Shown in pieces: positions 18,566 through 28,175 of a stretch of 64,000 nucleotides of DNA. The translations under genes and the position numbers were made by a program. The DNA comes from Halolactibacillus sp051746745 (GTDB lineage Bacteria > Bacillota > Bacilli > Bacillales > Amphibacillaceae): positions 1 through 64,000 of the forward strand of contig JBNJFJ010000002.1 of NCBI GenBank assembly GCA_051746745.1. The letters are read 5' to 3'. Position 1 is the stretch's first letter; the number at the start of each line of letters is the position of its first letter. A model generated the notes under the pieces. The model was not told the origin of the DNA. It searched no databases and saw only the letters and a list, made by a program, of their open reading frames with translations.

Positions 18566-19318
18566 CTATTGTAAAACATGTCGCAATTTAAAAACAGCTT
18601 GTTTATGAATTTGTGATATTCGTGATGTGGTTAAATTAAGAACATGCCCAATCTCAGTAAACGTTAATTCATCATAATAAAATAAACTAACGACGAGCTG
18701 TTCATTTTTATTTAAACCTTTAATGGCTTCCGCGAGCTCTTCATGATGTTCTTCTCTCATCAATGCTTCTTCAGGCGTGAGCTGTTGATTATCAATAATC
18801 GAATGACCGATACCTTCTTTAAAGTCATCACTATTTTCGCCACTCTTCTCTTCAATCGATAAGAGATTACTAAACAGTTGATCTTTAATGGTATCTTCAA
18901 CTTCTTGACGACTCATACCAACATATTGACCAATCTCATCAGCTGTAGGCTCACGCTGTAAACTTTGAGTCAATGATTGCATCGCTTGTTCTATTTTTTT
19001 CGTTTTCTCACGGGCAGACCGTGGCAACCAATCTTCTTTTCTAAGACCATCGATAATTGCCCCTCTAATTCGAAAAGAAGCATACGTATCGAATTTCAAA
19101 TCGCGTTCGGGTTCAAATTTATTAAGGGCATCGAACAAGCCAAAAAAGCCCAAACTTCGAATGTCATCGCGTTGGACCGTTTTTGGTAAATGTACACCAA
19201 TCCGTTGTGCGTGAAAATCGACTAAGTATTGATAATGTTCGACAAGACGATTAGCTATGTCTGGACTGCGCGTGTCACTCCACGCTAACCATAATTGATC
19301 TATATTGTCTAAAGTCAC
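18566..19318 (-). CDS. sigD: RNA polymerase sigma-28 factor SigD (FliA)
   Basis: This sigma factor directs transcription of late flagellar, chemotaxis and autolysin genes. The 250 residues match SigD. Region 2 contains RDDIRSLGFFGLFDALNKFEPERDLKFDTYASFRIRGAIIDGLR, region 3 QREPTADEIGQYVGM, and region 4 the HTH TFTEIGHVLNLTTSRISQIHKQAV. It is near the 3' end of the fla/che operon, as in B. subtilis, where distance from the promoter limits its level. The matching FlgM and hag genes are not in this window. Confidence 0.97.
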   Translation of the reverse strand: MTLDNIDQLWLAWSDTRSPDIANRLVEHYQYLVDFHAQRIGVHLPKTVQRDDIRSLGFFGLFDALNKFEPERDLKFDTYASFRIRGAIIDGLRKEDWLPRSAREKTKKIEQAMQSLTQSLQREPTADEIGQYVGMSRQEVEDTIKDQLFSNLLSIEEKSGENSDDFKEGIGHSIIDNQQLTPEEALMREEHHEELAEAIKGLNKNEQLVVSLFYYDELTFTEIGHVLNLTTSRISQIHKQAVFKLRHVLQ

Positions 19319-19336
19319 AGTAATCGCCTTCCTTTC

Positions 19337-19837
19337 TTATAAATCTTGCGTGCCTTGGTTCACGGTTCGCACGTTAAGCATTAAGGTTTCAGTTGAAAAC
19401 TCAATGGTACGTCCACTTTTCCCTCGGACATCTTCAGCTACAATCGGGATGCGTTCTTTTTCTAAAAAATCTTTCACAGCAATCACATTGCGTTCGCCTA
19501 CTCTCAGCATATCATTCGTCGAGCTAAATGAAAACATTTGAGCACCACCCGCAATTTTAGCTTTTAATTGATAGCGTTTTGCCCCTTTATCTAATAACGT
19601 TTGAAGCAAAATAGGTAATGAGGTATCGGCGTATTTAAAGGCATTAATGTTGTCTTTTTTAGCCGAGGTTGAATCTGGTAACATCACGTGTGCCATGCCG
19701 GCAATCTTAAGTCGAGTGTCATAAATGACAACACCTACACAAGAACCTAATCCTGATGTACGCAAATGCATAGGTGCTTCAGCAAACTTTAAATCAGCAA
19801 TCCCGACTTTAACAATATGGTCTACTAATGTTTTCAT
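19337..19837 (-). CDS. cheD: Chemoreceptor glutamine deamidase CheD
   Basis: Deamidates glutamines on chemoreceptors and interacts with CheC in Bacillus adaptation. The 166 residues carry the catalytic triad context: C33 in GLGSCVGV and H50 in AGMAHVMLPDS, at the same positions as in B. subtilis. The start overlaps the cheC stop (ATGA), indicating coupled translation and matched stoichiometry. Confidence 0.97.
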   Translation of the reverse strand: MKTLVDHIVKVGIADLKFAEAPMHLRTSGLGSCVGVVIYDTRLKIAGMAHVMLPDSTSAKKDNINAFKYADTSLPILLQTLLDKGAKRYQLKAKIAGGAQMFSFSSTNDMLRVGERNVIAVKDFLEKERIPIVAEDVRGKSGRTIEFSTETLMLNVRTVNQGTQDL

Positions 19838-20469
19838 TGATCATTAACTCCAAGCTTTTCAAATAAGTGATCAAACGAGTCAGGATCAGGTAACAAGAAA
19901 AAGTGACCTTTAATAGGGTCGCCTTCATCTTCATGATCATCGATTAAGGTATCAATGACCATCGCATAATCACTTACTTGGGAAATTTCGAGCAATCCTT
20001 CTGCGAGAATAGCACCGGCCATATCGATGGTGAGTAATGGAATCGATGGTTGTAAGCTCCCACCAATGAAGTCTGATAAGGCTGATAAATAAGAACCAGC
20101 TAAAATATTACCGATTTCTTGTAGAGCTGATAAAGCCATAAGATTATCCGGATTATGAACGACAGAAAAATCATCAATTCCGGTTAATTGTTTTACAAAG
20201 CTTTCCGCTTCTTCAGGCGATAGAATAAAGAACATCTGGCCTGGTGCTTCCCCTTCAATACGGAGGAAAACGGCGGTAATAATTTCTTCAGGCCCCCCAA
20301 CTAAATTCATCATTTCTTCAAAATCAACGACACGTACCGAAGGTACGTGCATGTCGATTTTCTTATTTAACATTTTTGATAAAGCCGTAGCAGCATTACC
20401 AGAACCAATGTTACCAATTTCTTTCATAACATCTAATTGTAACGCGGTTAAAGATTCGATAGAAGCCAA
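19834..20469 (-). CDS. cheC: CheY-P phosphatase CheC
   Basis: CheC dephosphorylates CheY-P and binds CheD. Two CYX active-site repeats are visible: LDVMKEIGNIGSGNAATALSK near residue 14 and LSALQEIGNILAGSYLSALSD near 115, each with the E..N pair. The 211 residues match the family. The start is TTG at 20469 behind AGGTGAG. It lies between cheW and cheD. Confidence 0.96.
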   Translation of the reverse strand: MASIESLTALQLDVMKEIGNIGSGNAATALSKMLNKKIDMHVPSVRVVDFEEMMNLVGGPEEIITAVFLRIEGEAPGQMFFILSPEEAESFVKQLTGIDDFSVVHNPDNLMALSALQEIGNILAGSYLSALSDFIGGSLQPSIPLLTIDMAGAILAEGLLEISQVSDYAMVIDTLIDDHEDEGDPIKGHFFLLPDPDSFDHLFEKLGVNDQ

Positions 20470-20477
20470 ATTCTCAC

Positions 20478-20936
20478 CTACTTCTTTTCATAAAATTCTT
20501 TTAAGACATCGGTCGATAAAATCTCATCAATATTTAATAAAATAAGCAAGCGCTCATCATACTTCGCCACACCATTAATATAATCAATTTTAACCGTACC
20601 GACGGTTTCTGGCGCTGGCTCAATGGATTCATTCGGAATATCAATCACATCGTAACACGCATCGACAATCAAGCCGACATCCTTTTCATCATGTTGAATG
20701 ATAATGATCCGTGTTGCCTCTGTTTCTTCTTGACGATCAAAGTTGAAGCGCTCGCGTAAATCAATCACCGGTGTGACAACACCGCGCAAGTTAAGGACAC
20801 CTTTAACGAACGGCGGTACCCCTGGAATACGTGTGATCGGCATAACACGCTCAATCGCTCCTACTAAGTCTACTGGTAAAGCATATTCTTCATCATTTAA
20901 TTCAAAGACAATCGATTTTAAAAATTCTAAAGCCAT
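20478..20936 (-). CDS. cheW: Chemotaxis coupling protein CheW
   Basis: CheW links chemoreceptors to CheA. A single CheW (SH3-like) domain spans the 152 residues, with EYALPVDLVGAIERVMPITRIPGVPPFVKGVLNLRG as the receptor/CheA contact region and VTPVIDLRERF following. The ATG at 20936 has SD GGGGAGG. It lies 14 nt after cheA. Confidence 0.97.
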   Translation of the reverse strand: MALEFLKSIVFELNDEEYALPVDLVGAIERVMPITRIPGVPPFVKGVLNLRGVVTPVIDLRERFNFDRQEETEATRIIIIQHDEKDVGLIVDACYDVIDIPNESIEPAPETVGTVKIDYINGVAKYDERLLILLNIDEILSTDVLKEFYEKK

Positions 20937-20950
20937 TGTTATACCTCCCC

Positions 20951-22978
20951 TTACTTAATTAATGCATCCGTATCAACAATTAATGCGACTTGTCCATCAC
21001 CTAAGATGGTTGCCCCAGAAATGGCAAAGACGTCTGTTAAATAGTTTCCTAGTGATTTTAATACAACCTCTTGTTGGCCAATGAAGGAGTCGACAATCAG
21101 ACCTGCCATCTTTTCCCCTTGTCTAATAATCACGACAGAGTAGAAATCATCTTCTTCTGTTTCACCCGGTACATCAAAGACATCTGAGAGTGACACAAGT
21201 GGCACAACGCGTCCTCTAAAGTCAATCACAGGTTGGTGATGAGCTGAGAGGATGTCCTTTTTGTTTACAATGGCTGTTTCAATGATTGAAGATAATGGTA
21301 CCGCAAATTTTTCATTTTTAACTTCTGTTAACATGACCGAAATAATCGACAATGTTAATGGTAGTTGAATGACGAAGGTTGAACCTTCATTGTATTTAGA
21401 GTCAATCGTAATATTACCACCAAGTGATTCAATCGTATTTTTCACCACATCAAGTCCAACCCCGCGACCTGAAATATCTGAAATTGTATCGGCCGTTGAG
21501 AAGCCAGATGCCATAATTAGTTGGAAGACTTGTTGGTCAGAGTAACTCTTCGACTCTTCAAGTGTTAATACGCCGTTAGCAATCGCTTTTTTCAGTACTT
21601 TCTCACGGTCAATACCAGCACCATCATCCGCAATTTCAATAAAGACATGGTTACCACTATGGTAAGCATTTAATTTTAGCGTACCTTGAGCCGGCTTTCC
21701 TTTTGCTTCACGCTCACTCGGTGTTTCAATACCATGATCTAAAGCATTACGAATTAAGTGAACCATTGGATCACCAATCTCATCAATCACGGTACGATCA
21801 AGTTCTGTTTCAGCACCGTAAATTTGTAAGTCAATGTCTTTGTTTAAGTCTTTAGCTAATTGACGAACCATGCGTGGGAAGCGATTAAACACTTGATCCA
21901 CCGGTACCATTCGCATCTTTAAGATGATGTTTTGAAGATCACCAGAAATACGTGACATGTGTTCCACCGTTTCTTGTAGCTCATTATTTTTTAATGTTGT
22001 TGAAATCTGTTCCAATCGACCACGGTCGATGACTAACTCTTCGAACAAGTTCATGAGCGCATCCAAACGATCAATATTGACACGGATCGTTTTACTAGAA
22101 AGCTGAGATTTTTTCTTGGTATTGGCTGTTGAGGTTGATTGTTCCCCCTCGGTTGAACCTTCATCAGTTGGCACTTTCGTCTCGTTAGTTACGGACGTCG
22201 TTTCATCTCGGTCATACGCCTCTATTTCTAACTCTTTCACTTCAACAGTGTCAATTTCAGACACTTTATTGATTTTTGCTGAAACATCCTCAGCCGAATC
22301 TTTAGTCACTAATACAACTGTGAAGCTATAATCGAATTTTTCTTCTTCTAATTCAGGCACAGATGGCGTTGATTTAATTACCTCGCCAAGTTTCTCAAGG
22401 ATCTCAAATACCATATAAACGCGTGCTGCTTTTAATAGTGTTGTTTCTTGAAGTGTCACCGTCACTTGATAATTATTAAAACCGCCCTCGGCTGATTGCT
22501 GAAGAACAGTCAGTTCAAATTCATCTAAAGTAACATCGGTATTGACTGTTTTGTTTGTCACATCAGTCGCCTCTGATGATGAAGCAGCTGCGACGCTCTC
22601 GCCTTTTTCCATCGCTTCTAGTTGATTAACCAAGTCTTTTACATCTTTTTTACCTTCGCCTCCATCAATGATATCTAAAACCATTGCTTCCAGGGCATCT
22701 ACCGCTTTAAAAATAACATCTAACATCGCTTCATTAAGTTTGACCTTATGATTACGAATCGCATCTAACACATTCTCCATTTTATGTGTTAAGTCAGCTA
22801 AATCTTGAAAACCCATTGTCGCTGACATACCTTTTAATGTATGGGCGGAACGGAAAATTTCATTTACGATCGCAACATCTTCCGGGTTCTTTTCGAGCGT
22901 TAACAGATGATCATTTAACGCTTGAATATGTTCTTTACTTTCCTCAATAAAAACATCTAAATACTCATTCATCTCCAT
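20951..22978 (-). CDS. cheA: Chemotaxis histidine kinase CheA
   Basis: Receptor-coupled kinase that phosphorylates CheY and CheB. The Hpt domain has phospho-acceptor H46 in FRSAHTLKGMSA. It is followed by a CheY/CheB-binding P2 region, an acidic/Ser-Thr-rich linker (about 250-300), the dimerisation domain, the HATPase domain (IRNALDHGIE, DDGAGID, SGRGVGLDVV) and a CheW-like domain. The start is ATG at 22978 (675 residues), preferred to the GTG at 22987 because SD GAGAGGTG spaces it correctly and it matches the B. subtilis N-terminus and His46 numbering. Confidence 0.98.
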   Translation of the reverse strand: MEMNEYLDVFIEESKEHIQALNDHLLTLEKNPEDVAIVNEIFRSAHTLKGMSATMGFQDLADLTHKMENVLDAIRNHKVKLNEAMLDVIFKAVDALEAMVLDIIDGGEGKKDVKDLVNQLEAMEKGESVAAASSSEATDVTNKTVNTDVTLDEFELTVLQQSAEGGFNNYQVTVTLQETTLLKAARVYMVFEILEKLGEVIKSTPSVPELEEEKFDYSFTVVLVTKDSAEDVSAKINKVSEIDTVEVKELEIEAYDRDETTSVTNETKVPTDEGSTEGEQSTSTANTKKKSQLSSKTIRVNIDRLDALMNLFEELVIDRGRLEQISTTLKNNELQETVEHMSRISGDLQNIILKMRMVPVDQVFNRFPRMVRQLAKDLNKDIDLQIYGAETELDRTVIDEIGDPMVHLIRNALDHGIETPSEREAKGKPAQGTLKLNAYHSGNHVFIEIADDGAGIDREKVLKKAIANGVLTLEESKSYSDQQVFQLIMASGFSTADTISDISGRGVGLDVVKNTIESLGGNITIDSKYNEGSTFVIQLPLTLSIISVMLTEVKNEKFAVPLSSIIETAIVNKKDILSAHHQPVIDFRGRVVPLVSLSDVFDVPGETEEDDFYSVVIIRQGEKMAGLIVDSFIGQQEVVLKSLGNYLTDVFAISGATILGDGQVALIVDTDALIK

Positions 22979-22994
22979 CACATTCACCTCTCAC

Positions 22995-24083
22995 TTAAAC
23001 TAATTTAACAATACGCTCACTGATCAGCGTTAAAGGCTCAACAAAATCCACTAATTTTGTTTTTTCCGCTGCTTGAGGCATACCGTAGACAACACACGTT
23101 TCTTTTGATTCTGAAATCGATTGAGTGAACGGATGCTGTTCTTTCATTTGTATCAGCCCATTCGTACCATCTGATCCCATCCCGGTCATAATCACACTTA
23201 TCAGTTCAACACCTCTAAGTTCAGCTAATGATTCAAATAACACGTCAACTGCTGGTTGGTGACCGTTTCTGTTTTCTTCTTTAGAAATACTCACGCGAAA
23301 GCCTTTACTCGATTTTTTCACTCGCATTTGGAATCCACCCGGTGCAATGTAACAGACACCCGGATGCAGCATATCCCCATCCTCCGCTTCTTTTACCGTC
23401 ACCTTTGATAACTGGTTAAGCCGATCGGCTAAAGATTTTGTAAAACCTGCCGGCATATGTTGGACAACAACAACCGGTGCTTTTAAATCTTCAGGTAACT
23501 GGGTAATCACCTGTTGAAGGGCACGTGGACCTCCTGTTGATGTCCCAATCGCCACAATCTTCTTAAAGGATTCAGGTTTCTCACCCAACGGCTTAATGGG
23601 TTGGATATTGGTTTTTTCGGGTCTTGGTACGAGCTTTTTAATCGGTAACGCTGGCATATCTCGCTTCAGTGTTTTCACTTCAACTTCAGCAGCTTCTAAC
23701 ACCTTACTTATTATTTCGTCTTCTATGTCTTGAATGTTTAGAGAAATAGACCCAGAAGGTTTTGGAATAAAATCAACAGCGCCAAATTCCATTGATTCTA
23801 AAGTCTTATCCGCCCCTTCTCGCGTGAGACTGGACAGCATAACAACCGGTCTTGGATCATTTGTCATAATCTCTTTTAAAGCCGTAATCCCATCCATTAC
23901 AGGCATTTCAATATCTAAAGTGATGACATCTGGTTGGTGTTGTTTAATCTTCTCCAGCGCATCTTGACCATTTCTTGCGGTATCAATGACATGAAGGCGC
24001 GCATGATCTTCTAAGATATTTGAAATCATTTTTCTCATAAAGGCGGAATCATCAACAACAAGTACATTTACTTTTTTCATCAT
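22995..24083 (-). CDS. cheB: Chemotaxis response regulator / receptor methylesterase CheB
   Basis: Demethylates chemoreceptors when phosphorylated. The N-terminal receiver has D11-D12 and phospho-acceptor D57 (TLDIEMP). A linker of about 50 residues leads to the C-terminal methylesterase with the catalytic triad motifs GTSTGGP (Ser), VQHMPAGFT (His) and MTGMGSDGTNG (Asp). It lies between flhG and cheA as in Bacillus. Two ATGs (24083, 24080) are possible starts. Confidence 0.97.
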   Translation of the reverse strand: MMKKVNVLVVDDSAFMRKMISNILEDHARLHVIDTARNGQDALEKIKQHQPDVITLDIEMPVMDGITALKEIMTNDPRPVVMLSSLTREGADKTLESMEFGAVDFIPKPSGSISLNIQDIEDEIISKVLEAAEVEVKTLKRDMPALPIKKLVPRPEKTNIQPIKPLGEKPESFKKIVAIGTSTGGPRALQQVITQLPEDLKAPVVVVQHMPAGFTKSLADRLNQLSKVTVKEAEDGDMLHPGVCYIAPGGFQMRVKKSSKGFRVSISKEENRNGHQPAVDVLFESLAELRGVELISVIMTGMGSDGTNGLIQMKEQHPFTQSISESKETCVVYGMPQAAEKTKLVDFVEPLTLISERIVKLV

Positions 24084-24086
24084 GAT

Positions 24087-24944
24087 CTACCTCTCTTTGA
24101 TTAACTTCTTTAATTTTGATAGAAACCCTGACTGTTTTACTGAAGGATCAGCATCAGGATCAATTAAGTAATCAGACATTAAGTCATGTATTTCTTTTGC
24201 TATCGTTGATTTTGGGTCTGAGATAACAAACGGTGTCTGTTTTGAAACAGCTTTTGATACTATTTTATCATAAGATAGCTGTCCAAGTGACACCATATCT
24301 TTTTGTAAAAATTGATAGACGACGCGCTTTAAGCGTTCTGTTGCGATTTTCCCTTCTTTTCTTGCCTGCACACGGTTCATAATTAAATAAAATGGCACAT
24401 CACTGTTGCGTGCATGGATATGTTTAATCATCGCATAAGCATCCATCATGGCTGTTGGTTCCGGCGTGGTGACGACAAAACATTCATCAGCCGATAAAAT
24501 GTAAAATAAACTTTCTTTTGTCGCCCCTGCCCCCATATCAAAAAAGATAAAGTCATAACGGTCAAGCACATGGTTAAATTGATCAAGAAAGAAATGTATT
24601 TTTTCTTCATTCATTTGAAAAAGATCTGTGAGTCCAGAACCAGCTGTGATATATGAAAGACCATTACTCGTTGTTTCAATAACCTCTTCAATCGATAAAT
24701 GTTGATTAAACATATCAACAATGGAGTACTTGCTTTGAAGGCCAAGTAGAATATCGATGTTTCCCATCCCAATGTCTAAATCAAAAATCAATACCTTTTT
24801 TCCGCGATTGACTAAATCAATCGCTACATTAAGGGTGATATTGGATTTCCCAACGCCCCCTTTACCGCTAATGACCGCGATAGTTTTAGCTTGTTGTGTG
24901 CCTTTATTCATTTGTCTTCGTAATTGTTGTGCTTGATCATTCAT
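24087..24944 (-). CDS. flhG: MinD-like ATPase FlhG (YlxH), flagellar number/placement regulator
   Basis: FlhG regulates the FlhF GTPase and flagellar pattern and interacts with C-ring components. The deviant Walker A (SGKGGVGKSN, near residue 28) of MinD/ParA ATPases, a LIFDLDIGMGNIDILLG switch region, and a C-terminal amphipathic, basic tail (FLSKLKKLIKER) fit membrane association. The 285 residues are typical. The start overlaps the flhF stop by 8 nt. Confidence 0.95.
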   Translation of the reverse strand: MNDQAQQLRRQMNKGTQQAKTIAVISGKGGVGKSNITLNVAIDLVNRGKKVLIFDLDIGMGNIDILLGLQSKYSIVDMFNQHLSIEEVIETTSNGLSYITAGSGLTDLFQMNEEKIHFFLDQFNHVLDRYDFIFFDMGAGATKESLFYILSADECFVVTTPEPTAMMDAYAMIKHIHARNSDVPFYLIMNRVQARKEGKIATERLKRVVYQFLQKDMVSLGQLSYDKIVSKAVSKQTPFVISDPKSTIAKEIHDLMSDYLIDPDADPSVKQSGFLSKLKKLIKER

Positions 24945-26115
24945 GGTGTTGTGACCTCATAATGTGTGAAGATAAGTAACTCGGTGTTGCTCGTTTGATA
25001 TCATCTGGTACATCTTGACCAGTCGTGATATAACTGACACCTAGTGATGACACTTTTACTAAATCAACAATGACACCTAGTGTGTCTGTTTCGTCAGCTT
25101 TAGTTAAAATAAAGCCTTTTAGTGGGATTTTATCAAATTGATGATAGATGCTTAGAATATCTTTCGGTTTAGCCGTTAAACTTAGCACTAAATAGGTTTC
25201 AATATCTTTTGATAAGTCAACGATTTGACCTAACTCTCTAATGTATTTTTCATCTTTAAAGTTACGACCAGCCGTATCAACAAAAACGCGGTCATAGTCT
25301 TGAAATTTCAATCGCGCTTTTTGGTAGTCTTCAACGTTATAACAGACTTCAATCGGAATATCTAAAATTTTAGCATACGTTTTTAACTGTTCAATTGCCG
25401 CAATCCGGTACGTATCAGTTGTAATCAAGGCGACAGATTGTTTGTCCTCCATTAAGCTCTTGGCTGCTAGTTTGGCAATCGTCGTTGTTTTCCCAACACC
25501 CGTTGGTCCGACTAGATGAATAAACCGTGTTTGGAAATTCATCACACCTGATGCTGTTTCATAAAAATAATTGGCCAGGCGGTCTTTAACTTGGCTTTTT
25601 ATCTCATCATAGACAAGGGTTTGTCCTTCATTCTTCTCCATTACTGGTTGGATCAATAACTCTGCCTGTTCTTTTGAGATATCTTCGGCTAATAATTCTT
25701 GATAGACCATATCATAGCTCGGTGGAAATTGACTCTTTTGATCTGTCGATTCTTCCATCCATTTGCGCAGTGAACGTAATTCTTCAAGGACAACTTGTTG
25801 TTCTTTTTCTGCTTTAGTTTCAGTATGGATAAATGATTGCAGTGAGGCCTTTTTTTGCGCCTCTCTTTGTTGCATGTCTGGACTAGGTCGAGCATCTAAC
25901 ACTGTTTTTTTTCGGGGTTGTTTCTTTACTGGTACTTGTGTTTGTTTGGGATCAACCGCTGCGACGACCTCGATATTTTTCTTTTTAAATAAGCCGAAAA
26001 AACCACCTGTTTCAACGGTTTTACTATTTAAAATAACCGCATCAGGTCCAAGTTCTTTTCTCACCTGTTGCATCGCTTCAGGCATTGTTTTTGCCACATA
26101 CTTTTTTAATTTCAT
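24937..26115 (-). CDS. flhF: SRP-type GTPase FlhF
   Basis: FlhF, a relative of Ffh and FtsY, positions the first flagellar components at the membrane. A variable basic N-terminal domain (about 1-115, with many Q/K) and an N domain precede the G domain with GPTGVGKTTTIAKLA, DTAGR and TKADET. The 392 residues compare with about 366 in B. subtilis. It overlaps flhA by 4 nt (ATGA) and flhG by 8 nt, so the three are tightly coupled. Confidence 0.96.
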   Translation of the reverse strand: MKLKKYVAKTMPEAMQQVRKELGPDAVILNSKTVETGGFFGLFKKKNIEVVAAVDPKQTQVPVKKQPRKKTVLDARPSPDMQQREAQKKASLQSFIHTETKAEKEQQVVLEELRSLRKWMEESTDQKSQFPPSYDMVYQELLAEDISKEQAELLIQPVMEKNEGQTLVYDEIKSQVKDRLANYFYETASGVMNFQTRFIHLVGPTGVGKTTTIAKLAAKSLMEDKQSVALITTDTYRIAAIEQLKTYAKILDIPIEVCYNVEDYQKARLKFQDYDRVFVDTAGRNFKDEKYIRELGQIVDLSKDIETYLVLSLTAKPKDILSIYHQFDKIPLKGFILTKADETDTLGVIVDLVKVSSLGVSYITTGQDVPDDIKRATPSYLSSHIMRSQHHE

Positions 26116-28145
26116 GTCATGTTCACCACCCCTACACTTTGGACATCTAAGTTCGGTTCCAATTCATTATACGATAACACCACAACATGAGGAAAGAACC
26201 GGTCCAACAGTTGCTTCATATACATACGAATGGTCGGTGAGCACAAGATAATGGGATACTCTTCATGCAGTGAAATCTTTTCAATTTGGTTTTTAACCGC
26301 ATGGACAATCCGTTGTTGTTTATCAGGATCTAAGGCTAAATAATTGCCGTGCTCTGTTTGCTGAACGTGTTCGGCAATGGTTTGTTCCACTTCACCAGCG
26401 ACCGTAATGACTTTGAGCTCAGATTTTCCTTCTGAGTATTGCTTCGTGATTTGTGAGGCGAGCGATTGTCTCGCATATTCACCGAGTAGCTCTGTATCAT
26501 TGGTCATTTTACCAAAGTCAGCTAACGTTTCAAAGATTACTGGAAGATTTCGGATTGAGACTTGCTCACGTAACAGTTTGGCCAATACTTTTTGCACATC
26601 CCCTACAGATAACACATCCGGTGTCACTTCATCGACTAAAATTGGATACGATTCTTTCAAATGATCGATCAATTGTTTTGTTTCTTGACGACCGAGTAAT
26701 TGATGGGCATGTTTCTTAATGACTTCGGTAATATGCGTTGCCACAACAGATGGGGGATCGACCACAGTATAGCCATTGAGCTCAGCATCATCTTTCATTT
26801 CTTCTGTAATCCATTTCGCTGGAAGACCAAAAGCCGGTTCCGTTGTTTGAATGCCCTCTAAATCATCGCCATCCAAGCCGCCAGTCATAGCGAGGAAGTG
26901 GTCCAGTAATAATTCACCTGTTGCTACTTCATTACCCTTAATTTTCAATTGATAAGCATTTGGCTGCAATTGAATGTTATCTCTAATCCGAACAACAGGA
27001 ATTACTAACCCAAGCTCAATCGCGAGCTGACGTCTGATCATGACAATACGGTCCATTAAATCTCCACCCTGACTCGCGTCGACTAGTGGGATTAACGCAT
27101 ACCCGAATTCAAATTCAATCGGGTCCATGCTAATTAAGTCCACGACATTCTCTTGTGAACGCATATCTTCTGTTGTTTCTTCTTCTTCAACTTCTGCTTC
27201 ATCAACAGGTAATTCTGCTTTTGGACGTTCTAAAAAATAGCCGCCACCAACGAGAATGAGCGCCATCGTCGTTGTTAACACGGGATTGATCGGAGTAAAT
27301 CCAAAGATGAAGATTGTCCCGCCAGCCACATAGAGTAATTTAGGGTATTGTAATAATTGCCCAGTTACATCGGTACTTAAATTACCTTCAGAGACAGCCC
27401 GGGTAACGATAATACCGGTTGCTGTTGAAATAAGGAGGGCTGGTATCTGACTGACAAGTCCGTCCCCTACGGTTAATTGCATATAAGTCGATAAGGCTTC
27501 ATTAAAGCTCATGCCTTGCTGCAGCATCCCGATAATGAGACCAAAGATAATGTTAATCATTACGATAATAATACCAGCAATCGCATCACCTTTTACGAAT
27601 TTACTCGCACCATCCATGGCCCCGTAAAAGTCGGCTTCGCGTTCAATCTTTTCACGACGTTGTTTCGCTTGTTGTTCATTGATCAGACCTGCATTTAAAT
27701 CCGCATCAATACTCATCTGTTTACCAGGCATCGCATCCAACGTAAAACGCGCGCCTACTTCAGAAACACGCTCTGACCCTTTTGTAATAACTAAAAATTG
27801 AATAATAATTAAAATAACGAAGACGACAAAACCGACAAGCGGATTGCCACCAATAACAAATGTTCCAAATGTTTCAACCACATTACCCGCTGAACCTGTA
27901 CCTAAAATAGATCGTGTCGTTGAAACATTAAGACCTAACCGAAATAGGGTCAGTAATAGTAAGAGCGATGGTAAGATCGAGAACTCTAAAGGTTCTGATG
28001 TGTTCATCGCAACTAAAATGACAATGAGGGAAAGTGAAATATTCGTTAAAATTAGAATACTTAAAAGAATATCTGGTAGTGGGATAATTAACATCACGAT
28101 AATCGTAATGACAAATAACACAACGGTAAAATCTCTTGCTCGCAT
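26112..28145 (-). CDS. flhA: Flagellar type III export gate protein FlhA
   Basis: Major component of the export gate and proton-driven energy coupling. The N-terminal half (about 1-310) has eight hydrophobic segments with the FHIPEP-family loop sequences (RVSEVGARFTLDAMPGKQMSIDADLNAG). The C-terminal half is the cytosolic ring domain that docks chaperone-substrate complexes. The 677 residues match B. subtilis. It is 30 nt after flhB. Confidence 0.98.
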   Translation of the reverse strand: MRARDFTVVLFVITIIVMLIIPLPDILLSILILTNISLSLIVILVAMNTSEPLEFSILPSLLLLLTLFRLGLNVSTTRSILGTGSAGNVVETFGTFVIGGNPLVGFVVFVILIIIQFLVITKGSERVSEVGARFTLDAMPGKQMSIDADLNAGLINEQQAKQRREKIEREADFYGAMDGASKFVKGDAIAGIIIVMINIIFGLIIGMLQQGMSFNEALSTYMQLTVGDGLVSQIPALLISTATGIIVTRAVSEGNLSTDVTGQLLQYPKLLYVAGGTIFIFGFTPINPVLTTTMALILVGGGYFLERPKAELPVDEAEVEEEETTEDMRSQENVVDLISMDPIEFEFGYALIPLVDASQGGDLMDRIVMIRRQLAIELGLVIPVVRIRDNIQLQPNAYQLKIKGNEVATGELLLDHFLAMTGGLDGDDLEGIQTTEPAFGLPAKWITEEMKDDAELNGYTVVDPPSVVATHITEVIKKHAHQLLGRQETKQLIDHLKESYPILVDEVTPDVLSVGDVQKVLAKLLREQVSIRNLPVIFETLADFGKMTNDTELLGEYARQSLASQITKQYSEGKSELKVITVAGEVEQTIAEHVQQTEHGNYLALDPDKQQRIVHAVKNQIEKISLHEEYPIILCSPTIRMYMKQLLDRFFPHVVVLSYNELEPNLDVQSVGVVNMT

Positions 28146-28175
28146 AAATGTATACTCTCCTTACCCTCTAAAAAA